Positions 18,081-27,182 of a stretch of DNA of 64,000 nt are shown here, piece by piece (the first letter of the stretch is position 1; each line of letters begins with the position of its first letter). The notes beneath the pieces were generated by a model. The model had not been told where the DNA came from, did no database searches, and saw only the letters and a list, made by a program, of their open reading frames with translations. The stretch is from JACMNW01 sp963708425 (lineage in GTDB: Bacteria; Pseudomonadota; Alphaproteobacteria; Rhodobacterales; Rhodobacteraceae): positions 1,302,001 through 1,366,000 of the forward strand of contig OY970206.1 of the NCBI GenBank assembly GCA_963708425.1. The letters are read 5' to 3'. The position numbers and the translations under genes were made by a program.

Positions 18081-19415
18081 ATGCCACGCCGCCTTGGCTA
18101 CATTTGTGCCTTTGCCGTTCTGACATCACCTGCGCAGGCCGAAACGGTGACGTCTTTTCAGCTTGAAAATGGTCTTGATGTTGTTGTGATCGAAGATCAT
18201 CGCGCCCCCGTTGTCACCCATATGGTGTGGTATCATGCGGGGTCTGCGGATGAGGCACCGGGCAGTTCGGGCATCGCGCATTTTCTGGAGCACCTGATGT
18301 TCAAGGGCACTGATGATGTTGGCCCCGGTGAATTTTCATCCATCGTCGAGGCGCAGGGTGGCAGTGACAACGCCTTTACGTCATGGGATTATACTGCGTA
18401 TTTTCAACGGATTGCCGCTGATCGCCTTGATCTGATGATGAAGCTGGAGGCGGACCGCATGCGCGACCTGCGGCTTGCGGAACCCGATGTGCTGACTGAA
18501 CGTGATGTCATTCTGGAAGAGCGTAATCAGCGTACCGATAGTGACCCCGGGGCCTTATTTGGCGAACAGATGCGGGCCGCACAGTTTCAAAACCTGCGCT
18601 ACGGCATCCCGATTATCGGCTGGCGGCACGAGATGGAAACCCTGTCGCGGGATGATGCGCTGGCGTGGTACAGCCGCTATTACGCGCCGAATAATGCCGT
18701 GCTGGTGGTGGCGGGCGACGTGCTGCCGGATGACGTGCGCAAAATGGCGGAAACGCATTACGGTCCGTTGAAGCCGACCGTTGGCTTGATGCCGCGTGTG
18801 CGCCCGTCCGAACCGCCGCAGCTTGCCGAACGGCGCATTACATTCGCCGATGAACGCGTGTCAGAGCCGTACTTGATGCGCACCTATCTGGCCCCGGAAC
18901 GCAATCCGGGGGATCAGGAAAAGGCGGCGGCGCTGACCATTCTGGCGGAACTGCTGGGGGGTAGTGGCACCACGTCGGTGCTGGCGCGGGCGCTGCAGTT
19001 TGATGCCAAAACGGCAGTTTATTCGTCGGCGTTCTATGATGGCAGCTCCATCGACAGTGCGACTTTCGGCTTTGTGATCGTGCCGCTGCCGGGGGTTACG
19101 CTGGAAGCCGCCGAAACTGCGATGGACGGGGTTATTGCCAAGTTCATGAAAGACGGGGTCGAGCCCGAGGCGTTTGCGCGGATCAAAACGCAGATCAAAG
19201 CGGCGAACATTTATGGTCGCGACAATGTCGATGGTCTGGCGCGCGACTATGGCGAAGGGCTGGCGATTGGTCTTAGCGTCGGCGATGTGAAAACCTGGCC
19301 CGACGTGCTGGCCGCAGTGACGCCCGAAGATGTGATGGCCGCGGCTGCCGAGGTGTTTGACAGGCGCCGGGCGGTGACAGGGTTCTTGGTCCAAGACACG
19401 GAGGCGGCACAATGA
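18081..19415 (+). CDS. M16 family zinc peptidase, catalytic subunit
   Basis: A 444-aa periplasmic protein with a signal peptide ending near AQA20. The inverted zinc motif His67-Phe-Leu-Glu70-His71 is intact, and a conserved Glu follows about 75 residues later in 'ERDVILEERNQR'. This is the active partner of a two-gene M16 pair; the next gene overlaps by 4 bp and lacks the zinc site, as in other bacterial M16B heterodimers. The substrate is unknown. Confidence 0.92.
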   Translation: MPRRLGYICAFAVLTSPAQAETVTSFQLENGLDVVVIEDHRAPVVTHMVWYHAGSADEAPGSSGIAHFLEHLMFKGTDDVGPGEFSSIVEAQGGSDNAFTSWDYTAYFQRIAADRLDLMMKLEADRMRDLRLAEPDVLTERDVILEERNQRTDSDPGALFGEQMRAAQFQNLRYGIPIIGWRHEMETLSRDDALAWYSRYYAPNNAVLVVAGDVLPDDVRKMAETHYGPLKPTVGLMPRVRPSEPPQLAERRITFADERVSEPYLMRTYLAPERNPGDQEKAAALTILAELLGGSGTTSVLARALQFDAKTAVYSSAFYDGSSIDSATFGFVIVPLPGVTLEAAETAMDGVIAKFMKDGVEPEAFARIKTQIKAANIYGRDNVDGLARDYGEGLAIGLSVGDVKTWPDVLAAVTPEDVMAAAAEVFDRRRAVTGFLVQDTEAAQ

Positions 19416-20716
19416 TCCGGCTGGCACTGGCGCTAATCCTGTTGGCTTTTCCGCTGCATGCAGAAATGAAGATTGAACCTGTCACCTCACCCGGCGGGAT
19501 CACGGCGTGGTTGGTGCAAGACAGCGGCATTCCGTTTACCGCGCTGGAAATTCAGTTTCGCGGTGGCACGTCGCTGGACGCGCCCGGCAAACGCGGTGCG
19601 GTCAATCTGATGACCGCGCTGATCGAAGAAGGCGCTGGCGATCTGGATGCGCAGAGTTTTGCCACCGCGCGCGACGCGCTGGCAGCCGAGTTCAGATTTC
19701 GCGCCAACGACGATTCGGTTGGCGTTTCGGCGCGGTTCCTAACCGAAAATCGCGCGGCGGCAGTGGCGCTTTTGCGGCAGGCGCTGGTGACGCCGCGGTT
19801 TGATGTCGATGCAGTGGAACGTGTGCGGGGACAGGTGCTGACCGGGCTGCGGTCTGATGAGAAAGACCCCGATACGCTGGCCGGTGATGCGTTCAATCTG
19901 ATGGCGTTCGGGGATCACCCCTATGCCAGTTCCGGCGACGGCACGATTGACAGCGTTACCGCCCTGACCCGCGATGACATCGTCGCGGCGCATAAAGGCG
20001 CGCTGGCGCATGACCGAATTTATGTGGCGGTGGCGGGTGATATTTCGGCGGCCGATCTGGGGCTGTTGCTGGACGAATTGCTGGGGAATTTGCCGGCAAC
20101 AGGCACGCCTTTGCCATCACGTGCGGACTGGAAACTGACCGGCGGCGTTACGGTGAAAGACTTTCCCACCCCGCAATCGACAGTGCTTTTTGGTCATCAG
20201 GGTATCGCCCGCGATGACTCCGATTTCTTTGCTGCCTACATCTTGAACGAGATTTTGGGCGGCGGACGTTTTGGCGCGCGGCTGATGACCGAAGTGCGCG
20301 AAAAGCGCGGCCTGACCTATGGCATTGGCACTTATCTGGCACCGATGGACCACGCTGAAATGATGGTCGGGCAGTTTGCATCGGCCAATGAAAAAGTTGG
20401 TGAGGCTATTCAGGTGGTGCGCGACGAGTGGGCCAAAATGGCCAAAGACGGTGTTACAGCAGAAGAACTGGCGGCGACGAAAACCTATCTGACCGGGTCT
20501 TACCCGCTGCGGTTCGACGGCAACGGCCCGATTTCGCAGATCTTGGTCGGCCTGCAAATGGAAGGGCTGCCGATTGATTACGCGGTCACCCGCAACGCCC
20601 AGATCGAAGCAGTCACGCTGGACGATATCAAGCGCGTGGCGGCTGGTTTGCTGCAACCCGAGGCGTTGCATTTTGTTGTCGTGGGGCAGCCGACGGATGT
20701 TGCGTCAACCAACTAG
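19412..20716 (+). CDS. M16 family peptidase-like, non-catalytic subunit
   Basis: A 434-aa protein with an N-terminal signal peptide (cleavage near LHAE). It has the M16 fold, including 'RFGARLMTEVREKRGLTYGIG', but where HxxEH is expected there is 'MTALIEEGAGD', so it cannot bind zinc in the normal way. It is expected to form the clamshell heterodimer with the preceding protease. The 4-bp overlap supports equal production. Confidence 0.9.
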   Translation: MIRLALALILLAFPLHAEMKIEPVTSPGGITAWLVQDSGIPFTALEIQFRGGTSLDAPGKRGAVNLMTALIEEGAGDLDAQSFATARDALAAEFRFRANDDSVGVSARFLTENRAAAVALLRQALVTPRFDVDAVERVRGQVLTGLRSDEKDPDTLAGDAFNLMAFGDHPYASSGDGTIDSVTALTRDDIVAAHKGALAHDRIYVAVAGDISAADLGLLLDELLGNLPATGTPLPSRADWKLTGGVTVKDFPTPQSTVLFGHQGIARDDSDFFAAYILNEILGGGRFGARLMTEVREKRGLTYGIGTYLAPMDHAEMMVGQFASANEKVGEAIQVVRDEWAKMAKDGVTAEELAATKTYLTGSYPLRFDGNGPISQILVGLQMEGLPIDYAVTRNAQIEAVTLDDIKRVAAGLLQPEALHFVVVGQPTDVASTN

Positions 20717-20745
20717 TAGAAAAACGCCGCGACGAAAGGGGCGCT

Positions 20746-21774
20746 TTGGGAACGGTTCTGGCCCTTGACCTTGTTCTTCGCGGTGCCGCTGCGGGCTTTG
20801 CGCTGTTGATTGCGGCCCTTGCGGTGTTGCGCGGATATCGCTACCCTGCATCGCTTTCACTGATTTTTCTTGGCCTTGGCATGGTCGCCTATGCGCTGTC
20901 CTCAACGCCGCAAGACGCCGGTTTTGCGCCTGCATTGCTGCTAGGGCTTGGCCTGCTATCTGCGATGAACCCTGCACTGTTGTGGTGGGCGGGGCTGGAG
21001 TTTCTGGAAGAAGCGCCGCCTTTTCGCCATTGGGTTCCGATGGCGTTGGCGCTGATGCTTGGACTAGGTGCGGCATCGCTTCGTTGGCCCGTGGCAGGGC
21101 TGCTGCGCGGTGTGGCGATGGCCGGGCTGTTCGGGCATCTGCTTTATATCGCGTGGCAAAGCGGGCCGGGTGATCTGGTTGAGGCGCGCCGCCAAATGCG
21201 CCGGGTGTTTCTGGGCCTTGGTGCAAGCTTTGGCCTTGTGGTTACACTGGTGGAAACCGGGCTGATCCGTCTGCCCGCCAGCTTTCCCGATCATCTGCTA
21301 CAGGCCGTGGCCCTTGCCCTGCTGCTGGGCTGGTTTGCGATTTGGCTGGCATATCAAGGCCTAGTGATGCCGCAGGACCGTGCGCAAGACTCCACCTATG
21401 CCGCCCCGCTGACCCCGGCTGAACGGGCGGTGCTGGACCGTTTGCATGCTGCCATGACCGGGGGAGTCTGGGCCGAAGAAGGGCTGTCTATCGGCAGCCT
21501 TGCGACCCGGATTGACACGTCAGAGCATCGTCTGCGCCGGGTCATCAACCAGGGCCTTGGTTACCGCAATTTTGCACGCTTTATCAACGAACACCGCATC
21601 CACGCGGCGCAGGCCGTTTTGGCGGACCCTGCCCGCGCTGATGTGCCGGTTCTGACCATCGCTTATGACAGCGGCTTTGCCTCGCTTGGCCCGTTCAACC
21701 GCGCTTTTCGCGACATCACTGACCAAAGCCCTTCCGAATTTCGCAGCAAGGCCCTGTCGAAACCGCAACGCTGA
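20746..21774 (+). CDS. Membrane-bound AraC-family regulator
   Basis: A 342-aa protein in which about 220 N-terminal residues form six or seven hydrophobic segments, followed by an AraC-type helix-turn-helix (residues about 240-335, with 'LSIGSLATRIDTSEHRL' and 'TIAYDSGFASLGPFNRAFRD'). The start is TTG at 20746 behind GAAAGGGG; no ATG exists near the first helix. It probably senses a membrane or periplasmic signal and binds DNA from the inner membrane. Target genes are unknown; the downstream desaturase-like gene is the nearest candidate. Confidence 0.75.
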   Translation: MGTVLALDLVLRGAAAGFALLIAALAVLRGYRYPASLSLIFLGLGMVAYALSSTPQDAGFAPALLLGLGLLSAMNPALLWWAGLEFLEEAPPFRHWVPMALALMLGLGAASLRWPVAGLLRGVAMAGLFGHLLYIAWQSGPGDLVEARRQMRRVFLGLGASFGLVVTLVETGLIRLPASFPDHLLQAVALALLLGWFAIWLAYQGLVMPQDRAQDSTYAAPLTPAERAVLDRLHAAMTGGVWAEEGLSIGSLATRIDTSEHRLRRVINQGLGYRNFARFINEHRIHAAQAVLADPARADVPVLTIAYDSGFASLGPFNRAFRDITDQSPSEFRSKALSKPQR

Positions 21775-21875
21775 CGCCGTTTCCAGCAAAGACCCGCCTT
21801 TTTCGAAATCGGTGCGACTGCGTTCGTCAGCCTTTTCTAAACCGGACCTGCAACGTTCCGGCAAGGGAAAACCCG

Positions 21876-22979
21876 ATGAATGATTTGATCACAGCAGTCC
21901 TGCAGCACTATCCGATGATCCTGACCGAAGATTTTTTCCGCTATGTTATCGGTGCAGGCGGCACTTACATTTTGGTCAACCTGATCTTCGCCCGACACTT
22001 TGCGACGCGGCAGGTGCGGACCACAGCGCGCCCCGGTTGGGCCCAGATGCGACGCGAAATTTTGGTCAGTCTGCGCACGGTTTTGGTATTTTCGATCTTT
22101 GGTCTTTGCATCGTTACTGGTGCCATACTGGGCGTTTTGCCGATCTATACCGATTTGGCCAGCCGGGGTATGGCGTGGTTCTTTCTGACGATTGTGATGA
22201 TCATCATCGCGCATGATGCGTGGTTCTATTGGACCCACCGCCTTATGCACCACCCCCGCCTGTTTCGGCATTTCCACCGAATGCATCACCGGTCGCATAG
22301 CCCCACCACCTTTGCCGCCTATAGCTTCGATATGACGGAAGCGATGGTGCAGGCGGCGTTCCTGCCGCTGTTTCTGCTGCTGGTGCCAATGCACCCGTTG
22401 GCGATTTTTACCTTCACCGGCCATATGATGCTGCGCAATGCAATGGGGCATTCCGGGGCAGAGCTTTTCCCGGCACGCCGTGATGGCCGGCCGCTGTTTG
22501 GCTGCCTGACAACGGTTACGCATCACGACCTGCACCATCAGACGGCGCAATGGAATATGGGGCTGTACTTCACATGGTGGGACAAGATCTGCGGCACCGA
22601 ACACCCGGATTATCTGCCGCGTTTTCGCGCGGCGATTGGCAAGGCGGCCCCACTGATGGGAGTGTTTTTGGCAGCGGCTTTCACCTTTGGCACGCCGTCG
22701 GTCGGGCAGGCGCAGATAACAGCGGGCAATTGGGCCAGCCGGGATTTGCAGTTTGTCGTGCGCCTTGGCCCGTGCCCGGATGATGCTGAACTGACTTGTG
22801 GGCAGACAGTTTTCCAACTGAATGGCAGCAGGGTTCTGGTTTTTCGCGGCAAAGTTCGGCCCTTGGGCGAGGGCAGAATTGTGCTGACAACCTGCGCAAA
22901 GCAGGGCTGTTCACAGCTAACTTTGTATTCCACCCGGTGGCTGGAAACCGTTGCAGCGCGATTCGTCATCGCCCCGTGA
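21876..22979 (+). CDS. Sterol desaturase/fatty acid hydroxylase family protein with C-terminal extension
   Basis: A 367-aa membrane di-iron enzyme. The histidine clusters are 'HDAWFYWTHRLMH', 'HRMHHRSH' and 'HHDLHH', between hydrophobic segments. After about residue 245, a second hydrophobic, signal-like stretch ending VGQA leads into about 95 residues with four cysteines ('GPCPDDAELTCG', 'TTCAKQGCS'), resembling a small periplasmic DUF2147-like domain. The family hydroxylates or desaturates lipids such as sterols, carotenoids or fatty acids. The extension is unusual. mutL follows after about 50 bp. Confidence 0.8.
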   Translation: MNDLITAVLQHYPMILTEDFFRYVIGAGGTYILVNLIFARHFATRQVRTTARPGWAQMRREILVSLRTVLVFSIFGLCIVTGAILGVLPIYTDLASRGMAWFFLTIVMIIIAHDAWFYWTHRLMHHPRLFRHFHRMHHRSHSPTTFAAYSFDMTEAMVQAAFLPLFLLLVPMHPLAIFTFTGHMMLRNAMGHSGAELFPARRDGRPLFGCLTTVTHHDLHHQTAQWNMGLYFTWWDKICGTEHPDYLPRFRAAIGKAAPLMGVFLAAAFTFGTPSVGQAQITAGNWASRDLQFVVRLGPCPDDAELTCGQTVFQLNGSRVLVFRGKVRPLGEGRIVLTTCAKQGCSQLTLYSTRWLETVAARFVIAP

Positions 22980-23031
22980 CGACCTTTGCCATCGCTGGCA
23001 GAATCGGGGCAGTCATGCTAGCCGTAGTAGG

Positions 23032-24840
23032 ATGAACGCTGAAAGCACCCATATACACGCAACTCGCCCGGTGATCCGGCAGCTGGATGAAGCTGCCGTA
23101 AACCGGATTGCGGCGGGTGAAGTGGTGGAACGTCCTGCCTCTGCAGTCAAGGAACTGGTCGAAAACGCGCTCGATGCCGGGGCTTTGCGCATTTCGGTCG
23201 ATTACGCCGATGGTGGCAAAACCCTGATCCGCGTCACCGATGACGGCTGTGGCATGACGGCGGAAGATTTGCCATTGGCACTTGCCCGCCATGCGACGTC
23301 AAAAATCGACGGCTCCGATCTGTTGAACATCCGGTCATTCGGGTTTCGCGGCGAGGCGCTGCCGTCTTTGGGGGCTGTGGGCCGCCTGACCATCACTTCG
23401 CGCGCCCAAGGCTCTGATGGCGTTTCCCTGACAGTCGAAGGCGGCCGCATGGGCACAGTACGCCCTGCCGCCCTGACCCAAGGCACAGTGGTTGACCTGC
23501 GCGATCTGTTCTACGCCACCCCTGCCCGGCTGAAATTCATGCGCACTGACCGGGCCGAGGCGCAGGCGATCGGCGACGTGATCAAGCGGCTGGCGATGGC
23601 TGAGCCGCATGTCGGCTTCGCCCTGCGCGATGTATCCGGCGGTGGCGAAGGCCGTGTGGTGTTTCGCGCCGACCCGATGTCGGGCGATATGTTCGATGCG
23701 CTGCATGGCCGCCTGAGCCAAGTGTTGGGCGCGGAATTTGCCGAAAACGCCCTGCGCATTGATTCGCAAACCGATGGGCTGCACCTTGTCGGCTATGCCG
23801 CCCTGCCGACCTATTCGCGCGGATCATCCGCCGCGCAATTCCTGTTCGTCAACGGTCGCCCGGTGTTGGACCGGATGCTGTTTGGTGCGCTGCGTGCCGC
23901 CTATATGGATGTGCTGTCGCGCGACAGGCACCCGGCGGCGGTGCTGAACCTGATCTGCGATCCGGAACGGGTGGATGTGAATGTGCATCCGGCAAAATCC
24001 GAAGTGCGGTTTCGCGAACCTGCCGCCGCGCGCGGGTTAATCGTATCGGCGCTGCGCCATGCGCTGGCAGGGGCCGGGCACCGGGCATCGACCACTGTGG
24101 CCGGTGAAACCCTGCAGGCCTTCCGCCCGGAGCCGCGCATCTACCAGATGGACCGCGCTTCGCAGTCAACCCTCGCTCGTGCCTATCAATTCCAAGCCCC
24201 GGGTTTCGCCGAGGCACCGTCGGCCCGTTATGAACCCCCTGCGCCAACCGACGCCGAGGCCCTGCCTTTGGGGGCCGCCCGCGCGCAGGTGCATGAAAAT
24301 TACATTATCGCGCAAACCGCGAATGGCATGGTGATCGTCGATCAGCACGCAGCGCATGAACGGCTGGTCTATGAACGCCTGAAAGCGCAGCGCGATGGCG
24401 CGGGCATTGCTTCGCAAGCGCTGCTGATCCCCGAAATCATCGACCTTTCGCCACTGGATGCCGCACGGATTCTGGATCTTGCGGGTGATCTGGCCGCTTT
24501 GGGTTTGGGGATCGAAGCCTTCGGCGGCTCTGCCATTGCCGTGCGCGAAACCCCGGCAATTTTGGGCCGGGTCGATGCCACTGCCTTGATCAAAGACATC
24601 CTCGATGACCTTGCCGATCTGGGCGATAGCAGCCGCCTGCAAGGCCGGATGGACGCGGTTTTGTCGCGCATGGCCTGCCATGGATCAGTCAGGTCCGGTC
24701 GCCAGATGCGCGCCGAAGAAATGAACGCCCTGCTGCGCGAAATGGAAGCAACGCCACTGTCTGGCCAATGCAACCACGGGCGGCCCACCTATGTAGAACT
24801 TAAACTGGCCGATATTGAACGGCTGTTCGGACGCAGATGA
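23032..24840 (+). CDS. mutL: DNA mismatch repair protein MutL
   Basis: A 602-aa GHKL ATPase. N-terminal motifs are 'ELVENALDAG', 'DDGCGM' and 'GFRGEAL'. The C-terminal domain carries 'DQHAAHERLVYE', the endonuclease motif DQHA(x)2E(x)4E of MutL proteins from MutH-less bacteria, plus 'ACHGSVRSG' and 'CNHGRPT'. The ATG at 23032 (after AGTAGG) is used; the longer frame overlaps the upstream gene. It overlaps rmuC by 4 bp. Confidence 0.95.
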   Translation: MNAESTHIHATRPVIRQLDEAAVNRIAAGEVVERPASAVKELVENALDAGALRISVDYADGGKTLIRVTDDGCGMTAEDLPLALARHATSKIDGSDLLNIRSFGFRGEALPSLGAVGRLTITSRAQGSDGVSLTVEGGRMGTVRPAALTQGTVVDLRDLFYATPARLKFMRTDRAEAQAIGDVIKRLAMAEPHVGFALRDVSGGGEGRVVFRADPMSGDMFDALHGRLSQVLGAEFAENALRIDSQTDGLHLVGYAALPTYSRGSSAAQFLFVNGRPVLDRMLFGALRAAYMDVLSRDRHPAAVLNLICDPERVDVNVHPAKSEVRFREPAAARGLIVSALRHALAGAGHRASTTVAGETLQAFRPEPRIYQMDRASQSTLARAYQFQAPGFAEAPSARYEPPAPTDAEALPLGAARAQVHENYIIAQTANGMVIVDQHAAHERLVYERLKAQRDGAGIASQALLIPEIIDLSPLDAARILDLAGDLAALGLGIEAFGGSAIAVRETPAILGRVDATALIKDILDDLADLGDSSRLQGRMDAVLSRMACHGSVRSGRQMRAEEMNALLREMEATPLSGQCNHGRPTYVELKLADIERLFGRR

Positions 24841-25998
24841 TCACGCTTTTCGGCCAAACCTATGCCTGGAACGACCCCGAGATTTTGCTGATCAGCGGGG
24901 CGGCGTTGGTATTGGTGCTGCTGTTGGTGCTGATCTTGCGCGCGGCGGGACGGTCTTCGGCGATGGCAGCCCCTTTGATGAATGAACTGAGCTGGCTTGG
25001 CGACCGGGTGCAGTTGCTGGGCGAAGGGCAGGAACGTCTGACCGGCGGCCTTCACGCATGTGTCGGAAACGCAGGCGGTCAGCCAATCGGCCATGCTGCA
25101 GGTGATGGAACAGCGGCTTGCCGAAGTGCAGCGTGGCATGACGGAAAGCCTGACTGGCACATCGACCCGCACGGCACGCAGTCTGGGCGAACTGCAGCAG
25201 CGGTTGGAAACCATCGACAAGGCGCAGGCCAATATCGAAAAGCTGTCAGGCAACGTGCTGTCTTTGCAGGATATTCTGTCGAACAAACAAACCCGTGGCG
25301 CGTTTGGTGAAATTCAGCTGAATGACATTGTGCTGAAAGCCCTGCCGAAAGACAGCTACACGATGCAGGCGACACTGGGTAACGGCAAGCGCGCCGATTG
25401 CCTGATCCGCCTGCCCAACCCGCCGGGGCCGATTGTGATCGACAGCAAATTCCCGCTGGAGGCGTATGAGGCGTTGCGTCGCGCCGAAACCCCCTTGGCG
25501 CTGGCCGAGGCGGGGCGGATGTTTCGCACATCGGTGCGCGCGCATATCAAGGCGATTGCCGAGAAGTACATTGTTGAAGGCGAAACTGCCGATGGCGCGT
25601 TGATGTTTTTGCCCTCGGAAGCGGTCTATGCCGAACTGCATGCGAATTTCCCCGAATTGGTGCGCGAAGGCTTTGGCGTGAAGGTTTGGATCGTGTCGCC
25701 GACGACCTGCATGGCCACGCTGCACACCATGCGGGCGGTGCTGAAGGATGCGCGGATGCGCGAACAGGCGGGGGTGATCCGGTCCACCCTGCGCATGTTG
25801 CACCGCGATGTGGAATTGGTGGTGGAACGGGTGGATAAGCTGAACACCCATTTCAATCAGGCGCGGGCCGATCTGGACGGTATATCAACCGCCGCAGAAC
25901 GGGCCGGGAAGCGTGCGGCACGATTGGACAATTTTGATTTCGAAGAACTGGAGGCGACACCAGTGGTGCCGGTCATCGGTGGGCAAGCTGCGGAATGA
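24837..25998 (+). pseudogene. rmuC: rmuC, DNA recombination protein, +1 frameshift
   Basis: The N-terminal part (ATG at 24837, overlapping the mutL stop) encodes a membrane anchor (LLISGAALVLVLLLVLI) and the start of a coiled coil up to 'QERLTGGL'. The frame then continues as nonsense to 25310. The rest of RmuC ('THVSETQAVSQSAMLQVMEQ...' to the stop at 25998, with the nuclease-like core 'GAFGEIQL' and 'IDSKFPLEAYEAL') is in the next frame. Removing one base near 25050-25053 rejoins 'RLTGGL-THVSETQ' and gives about 386 aa, the usual length. Either a real inactivating insertion or a sequencing error. RmuC limits DNA inversions and recombination. Confidence 0.85.
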
Positions 25999-26519
25999 TC
26001 CGGCACCTGACACTTACCGATTACACCACAATGCCTTGGGCTAACGGGCGTGGGCAGACGGTGGAGATGATCCGCGAGAATGGCCCCGATGGTGGGCTGC
26101 TGTGGCGGATATCCATGGCGTCGGTGGTGGAGGACGGGCCGTTTTCGATCTTTCCCGGGGTTCAGCGTAACTTGACCGTGATCTCTGGCCCCGGCTTTGA
26201 TCTGCTGGGCGAAACCCGCATCACGGCGGCCCCACTGACCCCGGTGGCGTTTCCCGGTGACGTGCCGATTGCGGCAATGGGGGTCACAGCGCCGTCAGAC
26301 GATTTCAACGTGATGACAGCGCGGGCATTGTCCTTGCCTGATGTACAAGTGCTGCACAGCGGGAGTATCGCACCGCCGACGCCCGGGCTTTTGGCGGTTT
26401 TCGCGCTGGAACCGGCAACGGTTTCAGGTTGCCCGCTTGGCAGGCACGACCTGATCATCACCGACGAAAAAGCCCACCTTGAAGGTGGGCTGTGCATCAT
26501 CGTTGGCCTCAGCCTCTGA
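25995..26519 (+). CDS. HutD family protein
   Basis: A 174-aa double-cupin protein with the HutD signatures 'MPWANGRGQT', 'WRISMASV' and 'DGPFSIFPGVQR'. HutD proteins accompany histidine utilisation and are proposed to bind a pathway metabolite such as formylglutamate, but no hut genes are here, so the role is open. It overlaps rmuC by 4 bp. The last codons coincide with a hairpin that acts as an intrinsic terminator for the converging chrR transcript. Confidence 0.8.
   Translation: MIRHLTLTDYTTMPWANGRGQTVEMIRENGPDGGLLWRISMASVVEDGPFSIFPGVQRNLTVISGPGFDLLGETRITAAPLTPVAFPGDVPIAAMGVTAPSDDFNVMTARALSLPDVQVLHSGSIAPPTPGLLAVFALEPATVSGCPLGRHDLIITDEKAHLEGGLCIIVGLSL
26466..26491 (-). terminator. Intrinsic terminator of rpoE-chrR inside hutD
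   Basis: Read on the minus strand: AGCCCACCTT, one-nt loop region, AAGGTGGGCT, followed directly by TTTTT. The 10-bp GC-rich stem plus U-tract is a textbook Rho-independent terminator 29 bp after the chrR stop. It lies within the final codons (DEKAHLEGGL) of the converging hutD gene. Confidence 0.75.
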
Positions 26520-27161
26520 TCAGATCCGGAACAGCGGCTGCAACATGCGCGGCACGAAACTGGTAAAGCGCAACGGCGCATCGGTGGCTGACAGGCAAAT
26601 GCACGCCAATCCCGGCTCTGCCACTGGTGTGTGCTGCGTCTTCTCAGTCTCGACATCGACATCACCGCGGTTATAGCGCCCGCTGCCGTCACTGAACGCG
26701 CCTTGTAGAACCAGCGTCAATTCCATGCCGCGGTGGCCGTGATCGGGCATCGCCTGACCTGCCGGAATATGCAGCAGCCGCACGGATGCGCCTTTGGCGG
26801 TAGGCAAAATCGCCTGCCGTACGCCCATACCGATGGAACGCCATTTCACCGCGTTCAGATCACCGCCAACATATTCGGCCAGCGGGGTCGGAAAGACACC
26901 AACCGGGCGCGCACGTTCATCCGCGACCGGCTTTAGTGCCGCAATCAGTGCCAGCGTTGTGGCAAAGCTGGCATCAGAAACCGCCGCCGCATCCGCTGTT
27001 TCAACCAACACGCCGCCAACGGCATCGAACGCGCCAAGGGCCGCACGACACTCGTCACACATCGACAGGTGGGTTGCGACCACAAGGTTAAACGCCTCCG
27101 GCAACTGTCCTGCGGAATAGGCCATCAGCAACGTATCGGGAAGGTGGTGCTTAATCGTCAT
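26520..27161 (-). CDS. chrR: Zinc anti-sigma factor ChrR
   Basis: A 213-aa ChrR-family anti-sigma factor. The N-terminal zinc-binding anti-sigma domain shows His31-x3-Cys35-x2-Cys38 with His6 upstream; the C-terminal half is a cupin ('PDHGHRGMELTLVLQG'). In Rhodobacter sphaeroides ChrR holds RpoE inactive until singlet oxygen triggers its release. It follows rpoE by 21 bp in the same transcript and ends at the terminator inside hutD. Confidence 0.93.
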   Translation of the reverse strand: MTIKHHLPDTLLMAYSAGQLPEAFNLVVATHLSMCDECRAALGAFDAVGGVLVETADAAAVSDASFATTLALIAALKPVADERARPVGVFPTPLAEYVGGDLNAVKWRSIGMGVRQAILPTAKGASVRLLHIPAGQAMPDHGHRGMELTLVLQGAFSDGSGRYNRGDVDVETEKTQHTPVAEPGLACICLSATDAPLRFTSFVPRMLQPLFRI

Positions 27162-27182
27162 TTCAGCTCACGGCTTTCAAAG

